Positions 41,761 through 51,247 are shown, counted from the stretch's first letter. The stretch is 59,216 nucleotides of DNA from Clostridia bacterium (GCA_017407755.1 JAFQVY010000022.1:1-59216); one strand, 5' to 3'. The notes: generated by a model from the letters alone, not told the origin. Translations and numbers: made by a program.

Positions 41761-42192
41761 ATGATGTTTACAGGTATGTCTTTCCCTAATTTAGACTCCA
41801 AAGGCAGAGTCGTTCTGCCTCAGAAATTCCGCGACCAGTTAGGCGAAACCTTTTTTATAACAGCAGGCTTTGATAAAGATTATCCCTGTGTGCAGATTAT
41901 GTCACGAGAGCAGTTTGAGCATCTGCTTTCTCAGATTCGCGAGCTTCCTGCAAGCAAAGCCTTACAGCTTCAGTACTCAATCATTGCCCCCTCAGAAGAA
42001 GTAGGCGTCAATGCTCAGGGCAGGCTCCAAATCCCCCAAGCCTTAAGAGAAAGCGCAAACCTTACAAAAGAGGTTGCAGTTTTAGGTATGGACAAGCGTA
42101 TCGAAATCTGGGACAAAGCAACCTACGATGCATTTATGAAGAAGCAGAGAGAAGAATCTTACCTCGATGCTCTTGAACTTTTAAGATTATGA
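41761..42192 (+). CDS. mraZ: Transcriptional regulator MraZ
   Basis: 143 residues. Two AbrB-like MraZ repeats: FPNLDSKGRVVLPQKFRDQL (about 8-27) and EEVGVNAQGRLQIPQALRES (about 80-99). It is a ring-forming DNA-binding protein and represses the dcw promoter in E. coli and Mollicutes. The phased operator array lies directly upstream. GGAGG precedes ATGATG; either methionine could be used. The stop overlaps the rsmH ATG. Confidence 0.97.
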   Translation: MMFTGMSFPNLDSKGRVVLPQKFRDQLGETFFITAGFDKDYPCVQIMSREQFEHLLSQIRELPASKALQLQYSIIAPSEEVGVNAQGRLQIPQALRESANLTKEVAVLGMDKRIEIWDKATYDAFMKKQREESYLDALELLRL

Positions 42193-43121
42193 TAAATTTT
42201 TCTCACGTTTCCGTATTGCTTAACGAGTCGGTAGATATGCTTGCGGTTAAACCTGACGGAATATATGTTGACGGCACCGCAGGCGGAGGCGGACATTCCG
42301 CAGAAATTTTAAGCCGACTTGGCAAAAACGGCAGGCTTTACTCCATTGACCGCGACCCCGATGCAATTGAGACGGTTACAAAGCGGTTTGAAAATGATAA
42401 AAGAAGCGTTGTGCTTCACGGTGAGTTTGCCGATATGAAAGAGCTCCTGTTAAAAGAGGGAGTAGAAAGGGTAGACGGAGTAATCCTTGACTTAGGCGTT
42501 TCCTCCCATCAGCTTGACACTGCAGAACGTGGCTTTTCCTTTCACGAGGATGCACCTCTTGATATGCGAATGAGCCAAAAGGGCGTAAGTGCCGCAGACC
42601 TTATAAATACCCTCGATTTTAAGGAGCTTTGCAGAATACTTTCTTCCTACGGCGAAGAAAAATATGCGCCCTCTATAGCAAAGGGAATCTTAAAAGCCCG
42701 TGAAGAAAAACCCATTGAAACCACCTTGGAGCTTGCCGAGATTGTAAAAGCCAATGTTCCGCAAAAGGTAAGGCGTGACGGACATCCTGCCCGCAAAAGC
42801 TTTCAGGCAATCCGTATTGCGGTAAATGATGAGTTCGGCCAGCTTGAGCGCGGACTTGCCTCTGCCTTTGAAATATTAAATGTAGGCGGCAGGCTTTCGG
42901 TAATAACCTTCCATTCTATAGAAGACAGAATAGTAAAGCAAACCATGGCTTCCTGGTGTGTGGGTTGTACCTGCCCCAAGGATTTTCCTGTTTGTGTTTG
43001 CGGTAATAAGCCAAAGGCAAGGCTTATAAATAAAAAGCCTATAGAAGCAAATAATCAGGAGCTTGACTTTAATAAGCGAAGCAGAAGTGCAAAGCTAAGA
43101 GGATGCGAAAAGCTCATTTGA
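42189..43121 (+). CDS. rsmH: 16S rRNA (cytosine1402-N4)-methyltransferase RsmH
   Basis: 310 residues. FSHVSVLLNESVDML begins the protein. GIYVDGTAGGGGHSAEIL binds S-adenosylmethionine, and VDGVILDLGVSSHQLD, RGFSFHEDAPLDMRM, RKSFQAIRIAVNDE and SVITFHSIEDRIVKQTM are the family blocks. It methylates C1402 of 16S rRNA at the P site. It is translationally coupled to mraZ (ATGA) in the standard dcw order. Confidence 0.97.
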   Translation: MINFSHVSVLLNESVDMLAVKPDGIYVDGTAGGGGHSAEILSRLGKNGRLYSIDRDPDAIETVTKRFENDKRSVVLHGEFADMKELLLKEGVERVDGVILDLGVSSHQLDTAERGFSFHEDAPLDMRMSQKGVSAADLINTLDFKELCRILSSYGEEKYAPSIAKGILKAREEKPIETTLELAEIVKANVPQKVRRDGHPARKSFQAIRIAVNDEFGQLERGLASAFEILNVGGRLSVITFHSIEDRIVKQTMASWCVGCTCPKDFPVCVCGNKPKARLINKKPIEANNQELDFNKRSRSAKLRGCEKLI

Positions 43122-43149
43122 ATAGATGAATTTTAAAGGAGTAAGTGCT

Positions 43150-43680
43150 ATGGCATACGGTGCATATATGAATACCGACAGAGGCTACGACCTCAGCCTT
43201 TTTGAGTCAGATGGAAATGCCGCCAGAAAGAAAAAAGCGGCACCCAAGAAGACTTATGCAAAACATAATAATGTCATAGAGCTCAGTACTCCGATGTATG
43301 ATAAAGCACAAAGACGTAAGCACAACGTAGGCTCCATTGTACTGGGAATTGCCTGTGCGGCAGTGATTACTCTTTGTGTCGGATTTATCATCAGGGGTCA
43401 GGTTGAACTTACAGAGCTTAATCAGCAGATTGCTTCTGCTCAGGTTCAGCTTGAAGAAGCAAAAAGCGAGTATACTCAGATGCAGACAAAGATGGAGGCG
43501 TCTCTTTCTACTGCGGCAATTGAAAAGTATGCTCAGGAAAATTTGGGTATGAGCAAGGCAACTGCTCAGCAAAAAGAATACATAAGTCTTTCAGAGGGGG
43601 ATAAGGCTGAGGTGTATACACAGAAGAAGTCAAACGTATTTACAGAAATTGGCGATTTCTTCCAGTCACTTTGGTCATAA
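43150..43680 (+). CDS. ftsL: FtsL-like septum protein
   Basis: 176 residues from ATG 43150 (AAAGGAG upstream; the earlier ATG 43126 has no site). A basic cytosolic part (about 1-58), one membrane segment (about 59-80, GSIVLGIACAAVITLCVGFI) and a periplasm-side leucine-zipper coiled coil (about 85-125, VELTELNQQIASAQVQLEEA) are visible. This architecture and its place between rsmH and the PBP mark FtsL, partner of DivIC and DivIB. Identity rests on topology and position, since FtsL sequences diverge strongly. Confidence 0.8.
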   Translation: MAYGAYMNTDRGYDLSLFESDGNAARKKKAAPKKTYAKHNNVIELSTPMYDKAQRRKHNVGSIVLGIACAAVITLCVGFIIRGQVELTELNQQIASAQVQLEEAKSEYTQMQTKMEASLSTAAIEKYAQENLGMSKATAQQKEYISLSEGDKAEVYTQKKSNVFTEIGDFFQSLWS

Positions 43681-43717
43681 CATACCCCTTGCCTTAATAT
43701 GTATGTTATGAAGAACG

Positions 43718-43748
43718 AGAGTTAAGATTTTAGTCTTGACTCTTTTTC
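43718..43748 (+). terminator. Terminator-like hairpin inside the dcw cluster
   Basis: AGAGTTAAGA, six bases, TCTTGACTCT (one G-U) and TTTTTC lie between the ftsL-like gene and the PBP gene. Confidence 0.65.
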
Positions 43749-43811
43749 TGCTATTCTAAGGCAGAGTTTTTAATTCGTTTATAGCAATAAAATCAAGAAA
43801 GGAGCAGCTTT

Positions 43812-46043
43812 ATGGCACAGGGCGTAAATCAAAAATTCAACAAAAGAGTTGCTATGCTTTTAATTATAGTGCTTGTTTTAGGTTTTGGTGCGGCTATAGT
43901 AAGACTCGGTTATTTACAGCTTGTTCAGGCAGACGAACTTCAAAAAAGAGCCGTTGACCAACAGCTTTCAGACACAGAGCTTTCTGCAAAGCGTGGCACA
44001 ATTTACGATACAAACGGAAAAATCCTTGCCGCCTCTGCTTCTGTTTGGAAGGTAGTTTTGGCTCCCGTTTACTTTGAAAATGACGAGGAAAGACATATTG
44101 TTGCAAAGGGTCTTTCTCAGATTTTAGACGTTAAGGAAGAAACAGTTTTCGAAAAAGCTCAGCAGGAAAGCTATTATGTTGAGGTTAAGCGTCAGATAGA
44201 AAGCGACGTAAGAGATAAGGTTCTTGAATTTATGGACCAGCTCGCTGATATTCACGAAATCTATAACACAGTTTATCTTCTTGATGATTACAAGCGTTAT
44301 TATCCCTACGGCTCCCTTGCTTCAAGTGTTATCGGCTTTACAGGTGCTGACGAGCAGGGACTTGCAGGCCTTGAATATCAGTACGACGAGGTGCTCACGG
44401 GTACACCGGGAAGGTTAGTTACGGCGGTAGATTCACTGGGTACTGCAATGCCCTTTGAGTATAGCCAGAATATTCCTGCAGGAGACGGAAGTAATTTGGT
44501 GCTTACGGTTGATGAGACCATTCAGTCCATTGCCGAAAAATATATGCTTCAAGGTATTGAAGACCATGCGGTATTCAACCGAGGCGTATGCATAATTATG
44601 GACGTTAACACAGGTGCTGTCAGAGCTATGGCAAGCGTAGGCGGTTTTGACCCTAACGACCCCTTCACACTAAGTGCCGAAAAGGAAGCTGAAATCCAGA
44701 AGCTTCCTGAGGATAAACGAGCAGATGCCAGATACGAAGCGCTTTCCAATATGTGGCGAAACAAAGCGGTAAGTGACACCTACTACCCCGGTTCGGTATT
44801 TAAAATGTGCACAGCCGCCATGGCACTTGAAGAAGGCTTGGTTTCCGAAAGCTCCACCTTCTATTGCAGTGGCTCATATACTGTCGCAGGTGTAACCTTA
44901 GGTTGTCACGTTCAGGATTACGGCGGAAGCCACGGCACGCAGACCTTAAGAGAGTCTATAAAAAACTCCTGTAACCCTGCTTTAATGCAGATTGGCGAGC
45001 TTTTAGGCATAGACCTTTTCAATCAGTACTACGATGCTTTCGGATTTTCCGAAAAAACAGGCATAGACCTGCCCGGCGAAGCTGACGACATTTACTTTGA
45101 CAGAGATACAATGGGTGAGGTTCACTTAGCAACCGCTTCTTTCGGACAGAACTTCGCTATTACTCCCATACAGATGGCTACAGCCGTTGCCTCTATTGCA
45201 AACGGCGGTTATCTTGTTCAGCCTCACATGGTTGAGCGTATTGAAGACCCGAATGGCAACGTAATAAGCACCACAAGTACTGAAGTAAAGCGTCAGGTTT
45301 TATCAAAGGAAACTGCGGCGACTATTTGTGACATTCTTGAAGAAAACGCCGTTTCCGGCTCAGGTAGCAACGGCTATGTTGCAGGCTACAGAGTTGCAGG
45401 TAAAACAGGTACGTCTGAAAAGAAGGTTGACCTTAATGAAGACGGCGTGCAGGACTATATCGCTTCTTTCTGCGGCTTTGCTCCTGCTGAAAATGCCGAG
45501 GTGGTTTGCCTTGTATTTTTTGATACCCCCACAGGTGCGGCTTATTACGGAAGTCAGGTTGCGGCTCCTGTTTTTGCAAAAATAATGTCCGAGGTTCTGC
45601 CTTATCTTGAGGTTGCAACCCAGTACACACAGGAAGAGCTGGAAGCTCTTGACACAACTGCCGATACATACATCGGTATGACTGTAGACGAAGCAGTCAC
45701 AGCCGCAGAAAACAGCGGCTTTACAACTTGGGTAAAAGGTGAGGGCGACACTATCGTTGCACAGATGCCCGAAGCAGGAACAAAAATTCCTCAGGGCGGT
45801 AACGTTGTACTTTATACAGATGCAGAAAGTATATCCGATACTACTACTGTGCCTAATCTTGTGGGCTACAATTTGTCAGATGTTCTTTATTTTGCATCAT
45901 ATTATAATCTGAATGTAAGCATAAGCGGTATGAGCAGCTCTTCGGCGTCTCTGTCGTATTCTCAGAGCATTCCCGAGGGCACCGAGGTTGCTCCCGGTAC
46001 GGTTATTACCGTTACATTCAGTGCAGGCGGAGTGACAGACTAA
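43812..46043 (+). CDS. Class B penicillin-binding protein with two PASTA domains (FtsI/SpoVD-like)
   Basis: 743 residues. An N-terminal membrane anchor (about 12-32) is followed by the dimerisation domain (about 55-215). The transpeptidase (about 255-600) has YPGSVFKMCT (SxxK, catalytic Ser), KNSCNPALM (SxN) and VAGKTGTSEK (KTG). Two PASTA domains end it (about 615-670 and 675-742). It cross-links septal or spore peptidoglycan. C-terminal PASTA repeats are typical of SpoVD and PBP2X-type enzymes. Which of FtsI or SpoVD it is cannot be settled here; the only PBP of the cluster is likely the division enzyme. AAGGAG site; a hairpin precedes it. Confidence 0.93.
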   Translation: MAQGVNQKFNKRVAMLLIIVLVLGFGAAIVRLGYLQLVQADELQKRAVDQQLSDTELSAKRGTIYDTNGKILAASASVWKVVLAPVYFENDEERHIVAKGLSQILDVKEETVFEKAQQESYYVEVKRQIESDVRDKVLEFMDQLADIHEIYNTVYLLDDYKRYYPYGSLASSVIGFTGADEQGLAGLEYQYDEVLTGTPGRLVTAVDSLGTAMPFEYSQNIPAGDGSNLVLTVDETIQSIAEKYMLQGIEDHAVFNRGVCIIMDVNTGAVRAMASVGGFDPNDPFTLSAEKEAEIQKLPEDKRADARYEALSNMWRNKAVSDTYYPGSVFKMCTAAMALEEGLVSESSTFYCSGSYTVAGVTLGCHVQDYGGSHGTQTLRESIKNSCNPALMQIGELLGIDLFNQYYDAFGFSEKTGIDLPGEADDIYFDRDTMGEVHLATASFGQNFAITPIQMATAVASIANGGYLVQPHMVERIEDPNGNVISTTSTEVKRQVLSKETAATICDILEENAVSGSGSNGYVAGYRVAGKTGTSEKKVDLNEDGVQDYIASFCGFAPAENAEVVCLVFFDTPTGAAYYGSQVAAPVFAKIMSEVLPYLEVATQYTQEELEALDTTADTYIGMTVDEAVTAAENSGFTTWVKGEGDTIVAQMPEAGTKIPQGGNVVLYTDAESISDTTTVPNLVGYNLSDVLYFASYYNLNVSISGMSSSSASLSYSQSIPEGTEVAPGTVITVTFSAGGVTD

Positions 46044-46064
46044 GGTTTTTCTCACGGAGGCACT

Positions 46065-46490
46065 ATGGAAAACAAAATTTACTTTTTAGGAAATTCTAAA
46101 GATTTTATACTTGCAAAGAAGCTTTATGAACAGGTTTCTGATGATTTAGAGGTAAAACTCAGCGTTGCAGTTTTGGAAAGCGGCTATAATTTGGACACAA
46201 AGTATGATGCAATAGCCTGTGAGTTTTCTCAAAAGCCCGAAGTTTTAAGCGAAAAGGTATATACATATTCGGTAGGTCAGAGCAATGCGGATATTTGCGG
46301 ATTTAATTTTCAGAAGCGTGAATTCAGCCGAAGCGTTGACCTTTTCAGCTCAAGCTTTATGGGCAGGGTGAATATCCCGGTAAATTCTGAGTTTACGGAA
46401 AAATCCGTGATTTACTGTGTTTCGGGTTTTGTTGCGGCTGGTGTTTCACTGCCACAGATTTTGAAAGTAATAAACTCAAAGATAAGCTGA
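46065..46490 (+). CDS. Small protein resembling a truncated Mur ligase
   Basis: 141 residues, complete ORF with GGAGG. The second half matches the junction of Mur ligase central domains in order: VYTYSVGQSNADICGFNF (compare YG-x-x-x-x-AD), FSRSVDLFS, and then GRVNIPVNSEFTEKSVIYC followed by VSGFVAAGVSLPQILKVIN. The last two compare with the G-x-HN-x-x-N-AAIA-x-A-x-x-x-G block. The P-loop GTNGKT and the C-terminal ligase domain are absent. It lies between the PBP and mraY, where murE/murF usually stand. It may be a degenerate remnant or a repurposed peptide-binding protein. No function is known to me. Confidence 0.6.
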   Translation: MENKIYFLGNSKDFILAKKLYEQVSDDLEVKLSVAVLESGYNLDTKYDAIACEFSQKPEVLSEKVYTYSVGQSNADICGFNFQKREFSRSVDLFSSSFMGRVNIPVNSEFTEKSVIYCVSGFVAAGVSLPQILKVINSKIS

Positions 46491-46508
46491 AAGGAACGGG
46501 TAGAATAA

Positions 46509-47534
46509 ATGGACAGTCGATTTGATTTTTTGTGGGCATTAGGTGCCGCTTTGGTGGCATTTGGAATTTCTGCAGTTTTAGGCAGAGTGCTTATTCCTTA
46601 TCTGCATAAGCTTAAGTTTGGCCAGACAATTCTTGATATAGGCCCTCAGTGGCACAAAAATAAGCAGGGTACTCCCACAATGGGCGGTATTATGTTTATA
46701 GTTGGCATCACCCTTTCGGCAATTCTTACTTTCGGTGTATATCTTCTTATAAACGGCGGTATAGTGGCGGGTACTTATGAAACCTTTATTGGTCTTGGTA
46801 TGGCAGTTTGCTACGGCATCGTTGGCTTTATTGACGATTATATCAAGGTGGTTAAAAAGCGTAACTTAGGTCTTTCTGCACCTCAGAAACTGGTGCTTCA
46901 GTTTGGTGTTGCCGCACTTTATCTTGTGTTAATGAGATTTTTAGGAAATTCCGACACAGCTACAATTATCCCGTTTTTAGGTGAGGTTGAGCTTGGATTT
47001 TTCTACTACATAATTTCGGCATTGGTTATTGTTGGCATAGTAAATGCAGTAAACCTTAACGACGGCGTAGACGGACTTTGCGGTTCTATCACATTCTTTG
47101 CCGCAGTATTTATGATGCTTATTTCAAGCGTTATGAACTCTAAGGGTATGATTATAGAAAGTGCCGCTTTGGCAGGCGGTTGTCTCGGTTTCCTTTTGTG
47201 GAACTTCCACCCTGCAAAGGTGTTTATGGGAGACACAGGCTCACTTTTCCTTGGCGGAATGGTTTGTGCTGTTGTGTTTAGTCTTGATGTTCCCGTGCTT
47301 ATACTTCCTATTGGAATTGTATATCTTGCAGAAATGTTTTCCGTTATGCTTCAGGTTGGTTACTTTAAGCTTACAAAGGGCAAGAGACTTTTCAAAATGG
47401 CACCTATCCACCATCATTTTGAGATGTGCGGCTGGAGCGAGGTTAAGGTGGTTTGTGTATTCAGTGCAGTAACTGCTTTGTTCTCTTTAGGTGCATTTTT
47501 GCTTACATATTTCGGTGTTGGCAGAGTATTCTGA
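46509..47534 (+). CDS. mraY: Phospho-N-acetylmuramoyl-pentapeptide transferase MraY
   Basis: 341 residues with ten hydrophobic helices. Visible are HKNKQGTPTMGGIMF, FIDDYIKVVKKRNLGLSAPQ (the DDxxK magnesium site), VNAVNLNDGVDGLCG, FNFHPAKVFMGDTGSLFLGG (as WNFHPAKVFMGDTGS) and PIHHHFEMCGWSE. It transfers phospho-MurNAc-pentapeptide to undecaprenyl phosphate, giving lipid I. It is in the dcw order just before ftsW, with murD missing between them. Confidence 0.97.
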   Translation: MDSRFDFLWALGAALVAFGISAVLGRVLIPYLHKLKFGQTILDIGPQWHKNKQGTPTMGGIMFIVGITLSAILTFGVYLLINGGIVAGTYETFIGLGMAVCYGIVGFIDDYIKVVKKRNLGLSAPQKLVLQFGVAALYLVLMRFLGNSDTATIIPFLGEVELGFFYYIISALVIVGIVNAVNLNDGVDGLCGSITFFAAVFMMLISSVMNSKGMIIESAALAGGCLGFLLWNFHPAKVFMGDTGSLFLGGMVCAVVFSLDVPVLILPIGIVYLAEMFSVMLQVGYFKLTKGKRLFKMAPIHHHFEMCGWSEVKVVCVFSAVTALFSLGAFLLTYFGVGRVF

Positions 47535-47567
47535 TTTAAATTCAATTTATAAAAAAGGAGGGATAGT

Positions 47568-48773
47568 ATGAGCGAAAAAACAGCTAACAGAGCTCAAACG
47601 GCAAGAAAAGTGCAAGCTCCTCAAAGTGCCCATAAGAAAAAGAAAAAGCTTAAGTTTTTTAACATCGGTCTGGGTCTTGATATGCCCTTTTGCCTTTTGG
47701 TGCTGGTGCTTCTTACAATCGGAATTATTATGATGTTTTCCGCAAGCTATCCCATAGCTTATGCCGATACAGGCGACAGTTACTATTATCTTAAAAGACA
47801 GATTATTTTTGCAGTTATCGGCATAGGTGCAATGATAGGTCTTTCTTTTGTAAACTACAGGGTTTTCTACCGTTTTGCAAAGCCTCTTCTGGCAATTTCC
47901 TACGGAGCATTGGTGCTCGTGTTGTTTTTGCCGGGTGTAAACGGAGTTCACCGTTGGATTGGTTTTACCTCCTTTAACATTCAGGCATCGGAGATTACAA
48001 AATTCTGTATCATTGTTTTCTTTGCTTATTGGGGCACAAGGTATGCTCAAAAAATGCAGTATATGAAATATAGCTTTATACCCGGAATGATTATTTTCGG
48101 CACAACGGCTATTCTGCTTATTTTAGAGCCTCATTTTTCCTGTACAGTTATCGTATTTTTGCTTATACTTATTATGCTGTTCATTTCGGGAATGGACACA
48201 AAATACTTTGTTCTCATCGGCGTTTTAGTAGGAGCAGCTGTTGCTATAATGTGGGCAACAGGACTCTTGGGCTACGCTATGGACAGAATGGACGGTTGGG
48301 GCAAGGCTCTTGAATATACCACAAGCGAAATGTGGCAGACAACTTGGCAGACCCGAAACAGCCTTTATGCCATAGGCTCCGGCGGACTTACAGGACTGGG
48401 ACTCGGTCAGTCAAGACAGAAATACCTTTACCTTCCCGAACCTCAGAACGACTTTGTCTTTGCAATTGTATGTGAAGAATTAGGTCTTGTAGGTGCAATT
48501 CTTATTCTTGTGCTTTTCGCTCTTTTGGTTTGGCGTGGAATTACAATGTCAAGAAAAGCTTCTGACACCTTCGGCAAACTTTTGGGTATCGGCTTAACCG
48601 CTCAGGTAGGACTTCAGGTAATACTTAATATTTTCGTTATTACCGACTGGCTTCCCAACACAGGTATCAGCTTACCTTTCTTCAGCTACGGCGGTAGCTC
48701 ACTTATAATGCTTCTGGCACAGATGGGCGTTATACTTTCTGTTTCCCGAAGTGCAAAAATCGAAAAAAGGTGA
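47568..48773 (+). CDS. ftsW: SEDS glycosyltransferase FtsW/SpoVE
   Basis: 401 residues. A basic N-terminus precedes about ten membrane helices (from 40). VNGVHRWIGFTSFNIQASEI, QSRQKYLYLPEPQNDFVFAI and TGISLPFFSYGGSSLIMLL are SEDS signatures. It polymerises lipid II glycan at the septum with the class B PBP. FtsW and SpoVE cannot be told apart on sequence; position in dcw favours the division role. Four bases separate it from murG. Confidence 0.94.
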   Translation: MSEKTANRAQTARKVQAPQSAHKKKKKLKFFNIGLGLDMPFCLLVLVLLTIGIIMMFSASYPIAYADTGDSYYYLKRQIIFAVIGIGAMIGLSFVNYRVFYRFAKPLLAISYGALVLVLFLPGVNGVHRWIGFTSFNIQASEITKFCIIVFFAYWGTRYAQKMQYMKYSFIPGMIIFGTTAILLILEPHFSCTVIVFLLILIMLFISGMDTKYFVLIGVLVGAAVAIMWATGLLGYAMDRMDGWGKALEYTTSEMWQTTWQTRNSLYAIGSGGLTGLGLGQSRQKYLYLPEPQNDFVFAIVCEELGLVGAILILVLFALLVWRGITMSRKASDTFGKLLGIGLTAQVGLQVILNIFVITDWLPNTGISLPFFSYGGSSLIMLLAQMGVILSVSRSAKIEKR

Positions 48774-48777
48774 TTTA

Positions 48778-49896
48778 ATGAGAGTTTTACTTGCAGGCGG
48801 CGGTACAGCAGGACATATTAATCCTGCTCTTGCTATTGCAAAAACCATAAAAGAAAAAGAACCTGAGGCTGAAATCCTTTTTGTAGGCAATAAAACGGGC
48901 CTTGAGCAAAGACTTGTTAAGAATGCAGGCTTTGACATAAAATCAATTTCCATAAGCGGCTTTAAAAGAAGCCTTTCGCCTTCGGCCTTGGTTCACAATG
49001 TAAAAACCGCCTTTCGTGCAGTTTCGGCATCCTCGGCATCTGCAAAGATAATCAAGGAATTTAAGCCTGACATTTGCATCGGCACCGGCGGCTATGTTTC
49101 GGGTCCCGTTATGAGAGCCGCTCAAAAGCTTCATATCCCCGTAATTGTTCACGAGCAGAACGCTTTCCCCGGTGTTACTACAAAAATGCTTTCCAAAAAA
49201 GCCGAGTATGTAATGCTTGCGGTAGATGAAGCAAGAAAGCACTTTGAGGGTAACGTTAACTTTGTACTTACCGGTAATCCTATCCGCCCCGAAATTTTAC
49301 GGGTTGACGAAAAAGCGGCAAAGGAAAAATATAAAAAGAGTGATAAGCCTTTGGTGCTTTCTTTCGGAGGAAGCTTAGGTGCTCGCAAAATTAACGAGGG
49401 CGTGGCAGATTTGATTGCCCGCTCAGGCAAAGACGGCAGATATAGCCACATTCACGCTTTCGGTCAGTACGGCAAGTGGTTTCCCGATTTGCTCAGAGAA
49501 AAAGGAGCTGACCCCGATAAGTGCACAAATCTTGATATAAGAGAATATATTGACAATATGGCAGAGTGTATGGCTGCTGCCGACGTTGTAATCTGCCGTT
49601 GCGGTGCAATTACTTTAAGTGAGGTTCAGGCTTTAGGCAAGCCTTCGGTGCTGATTCCCTCACCAAATGTTGCCGAAAATCATCAGTACCACAACGCTAT
49701 GGCACTTGTTAAAAACAACGCCGCAATTGTAATAGAAGAAAAAGACCTTACAGAAAAAAGTATAACTGAAGCAGTTGACAAGCTTTTGTCTGATAAAGAA
49801 ACACTTAAAAGGTTTTCTCAGAACGCTAAAAATATGGCAATTACAGATGCCAACGAGCGTATCTTTAGTGTAATAGAAAAAGTTCTTAAGAAGTAA
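48778..49896 (+). CDS. murG: UDP-GlcNAc:lipid I transferase MurG
   Basis: 372 residues from ATG 48778, where RVLLAGGGTAGHINPALAIA supplies the first glycine loop. CIGTGGYVSGPVM, IPVIVHEQNAFPGVTTKML, LSFGGSLGARKINEG and CRCGAITLSEVQALGKPSVL are the GT28 blocks. It adds GlcNAc to lipid I on the inner membrane face, giving lipid II. It is coupled to ftsW, with AAAAGGTGATTTA as ribosome site. Confidence 0.97.
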   Translation: MRVLLAGGGTAGHINPALAIAKTIKEKEPEAEILFVGNKTGLEQRLVKNAGFDIKSISISGFKRSLSPSALVHNVKTAFRAVSASSASAKIIKEFKPDICIGTGGYVSGPVMRAAQKLHIPVIVHEQNAFPGVTTKMLSKKAEYVMLAVDEARKHFEGNVNFVLTGNPIRPEILRVDEKAAKEKYKKSDKPLVLSFGGSLGARKINEGVADLIARSGKDGRYSHIHAFGQYGKWFPDLLREKGADPDKCTNLDIREYIDNMAECMAAADVVICRCGAITLSEVQALGKPSVLIPSPNVAENHQYHNAMALVKNNAAIVIEEKDLTEKSITEAVDKLLSDKETLKRFSQNAKNMAITDANERIFSVIEKVLKK

Positions 49897-49969
49897 CGTA
49901 AATAAGCCTTTCGGCATAGGATATAAAGTCTAAACCTACTTGTATCTTAGCTTTGAAAGGGTGTTTCGG

Positions 49970-51223
49970 GTGTCAAAACTTTTAATTGACGGCGGCAGAA
50001 TTTTAGGCGGTGAAGCAAAGATTCAAGGCTCCAAAAACAGTGCCTTGCCTATACTTGCCGCAAGCCTTCTTTCAAAAGGCGAAAGCGTATTTTTTGACTG
50101 CCCCTTTCTTTCGGATATTGACACCTCGGTAAAAATACTCAGGTATTTAGGTTGCAGTGTAAAGCGTAGCGGCCACACTCTTATTGTAGACACAAAAGGG
50201 CTAAACCGTGACGATATCCCCGAAAATATGATGCGGCTTATGCGCTCAAGCATCATTTATGCAGGGGCACTTTTAGCCGCCACAGGCAAAGCTCGGCTTA
50301 CTTTTCCCGGCGGTTGCGAAATAGGGCCAAGACCTATTGATTTGCACATTTCCTCTTTAAAACGTTTAGGCGCAGAAATTACCGAGCGTCACGGAGAGCT
50401 TACATTTAAAGCACCAAAGGGTCTTAAGGGTGCACATATTGCTCTTAGCTTTCCTTCTGTGGGAGCTACCGAAAATATAATTATTGCGGCGTCTAAAGCC
50501 AATGGCACCACGGTAATTACCAATGCCGCCAGAGAGCCTGAAATTACCGACCTTGCCGATTATCTCAATGCCTGCGGCGCAAGCGTGCACGGTGCAGGCG
50601 AGGGAACGGTTATAATTGACGGCAGAGAAAACCTGAGACCTGCCAATCATAGCATTATCCCCGACAGAATCGTAGCGGCAACTCTTATGTCCGCCTCTGC
50701 GGTAACAGGGTCTGAGATTTTGCTTGACGGCGTAATTAAAAGCCACCTTGATGCAATTATTCCTTGCTTTGAGCAAGCCGGCTGTAAGGTGGAATTTGAA
50801 AAGCAAAAAATGAAAATACGTGCTCCTCAAAAGCTTAAGTCCTTAGGCCTTATCCGCACAACGCCTTTTCCGGGCTTTCCCACTGATGCACAGGCACCCT
50901 TAATGGCGGTGGCGGCGGTTTCCGAAGGGATAACTGTATTTTCTGAGAACATATTTGAAAGCAGATATAAGCATGTAGGCGAATTTATTCGTCTTGGTGC
51001 TGACATAAAGGTAGAAGGCAAGGTTGCCGTTGTAGACGGAGTAAAAAAGCTTTACAGTGCTCCTCTTTGCGCAAAGGATTTAAGAGGTTCAGCGGCTCTT
51101 GCGGTTGCGGCTTTGGCGGCAGAGGGTACTACCGAAATAGATACTACAGAATATTTAGAACGAGGCTACGAGGATTTAGAGGTTGTGCTTTCTTCCTTGG
51201 GTGCCTCGGTTAAAAAAGTTTAA
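49970..51223 (+). CDS. murA: UDP-N-acetylglucosamine 1-carboxyvinyltransferase
   Basis: 417 residues from GTG 49970 (AAAGGG site eight bases upstream), which gives the normal MurA length. KIQGSKNSALPILAASLL lies near the start, and the catalytic Cys116 is in FPGGCEIGPRPIDLHI. GFPTDAQAPLMAV and LRGSAALAVAALAAEG are also visible. It performs the first committed step of peptidoglycan synthesis and is the fosfomycin target; the cysteine that fosfomycin alkylates is present. Confidence 0.96.
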   Translation: MSKLLIDGGRILGGEAKIQGSKNSALPILAASLLSKGESVFFDCPFLSDIDTSVKILRYLGCSVKRSGHTLIVDTKGLNRDDIPENMMRLMRSSIIYAGALLAATGKARLTFPGGCEIGPRPIDLHISSLKRLGAEITERHGELTFKAPKGLKGAHIALSFPSVGATENIIIAASKANGTTVITNAAREPEITDLADYLNACGASVHGAGEGTVIIDGRENLRPANHSIIPDRIVAATLMSASAVTGSEILLDGVIKSHLDAIIPCFEQAGCKVEFEKQKMKIRAPQKLKSLGLIRTTPFPGFPTDAQAPLMAVAAVSEGITVFSENIFESRYKHVGEFIRLGADIKVEGKVAVVDGVKKLYSAPLCAKDLRGSAALAVAALAAEGTTEIDTTEYLERGYEDLEVVLSSLGASVKKV

Positions 51224-51247
51224 AATTAAGGAAAAGGCGGTGAGAAT

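Noticed and set aside
49940-49969. Upstream TTG or GTG starts for murA
   Set aside because: They would add up to ten residues without family similarity and have no ribosome site; GTG 49970 has one and gives the normal length.
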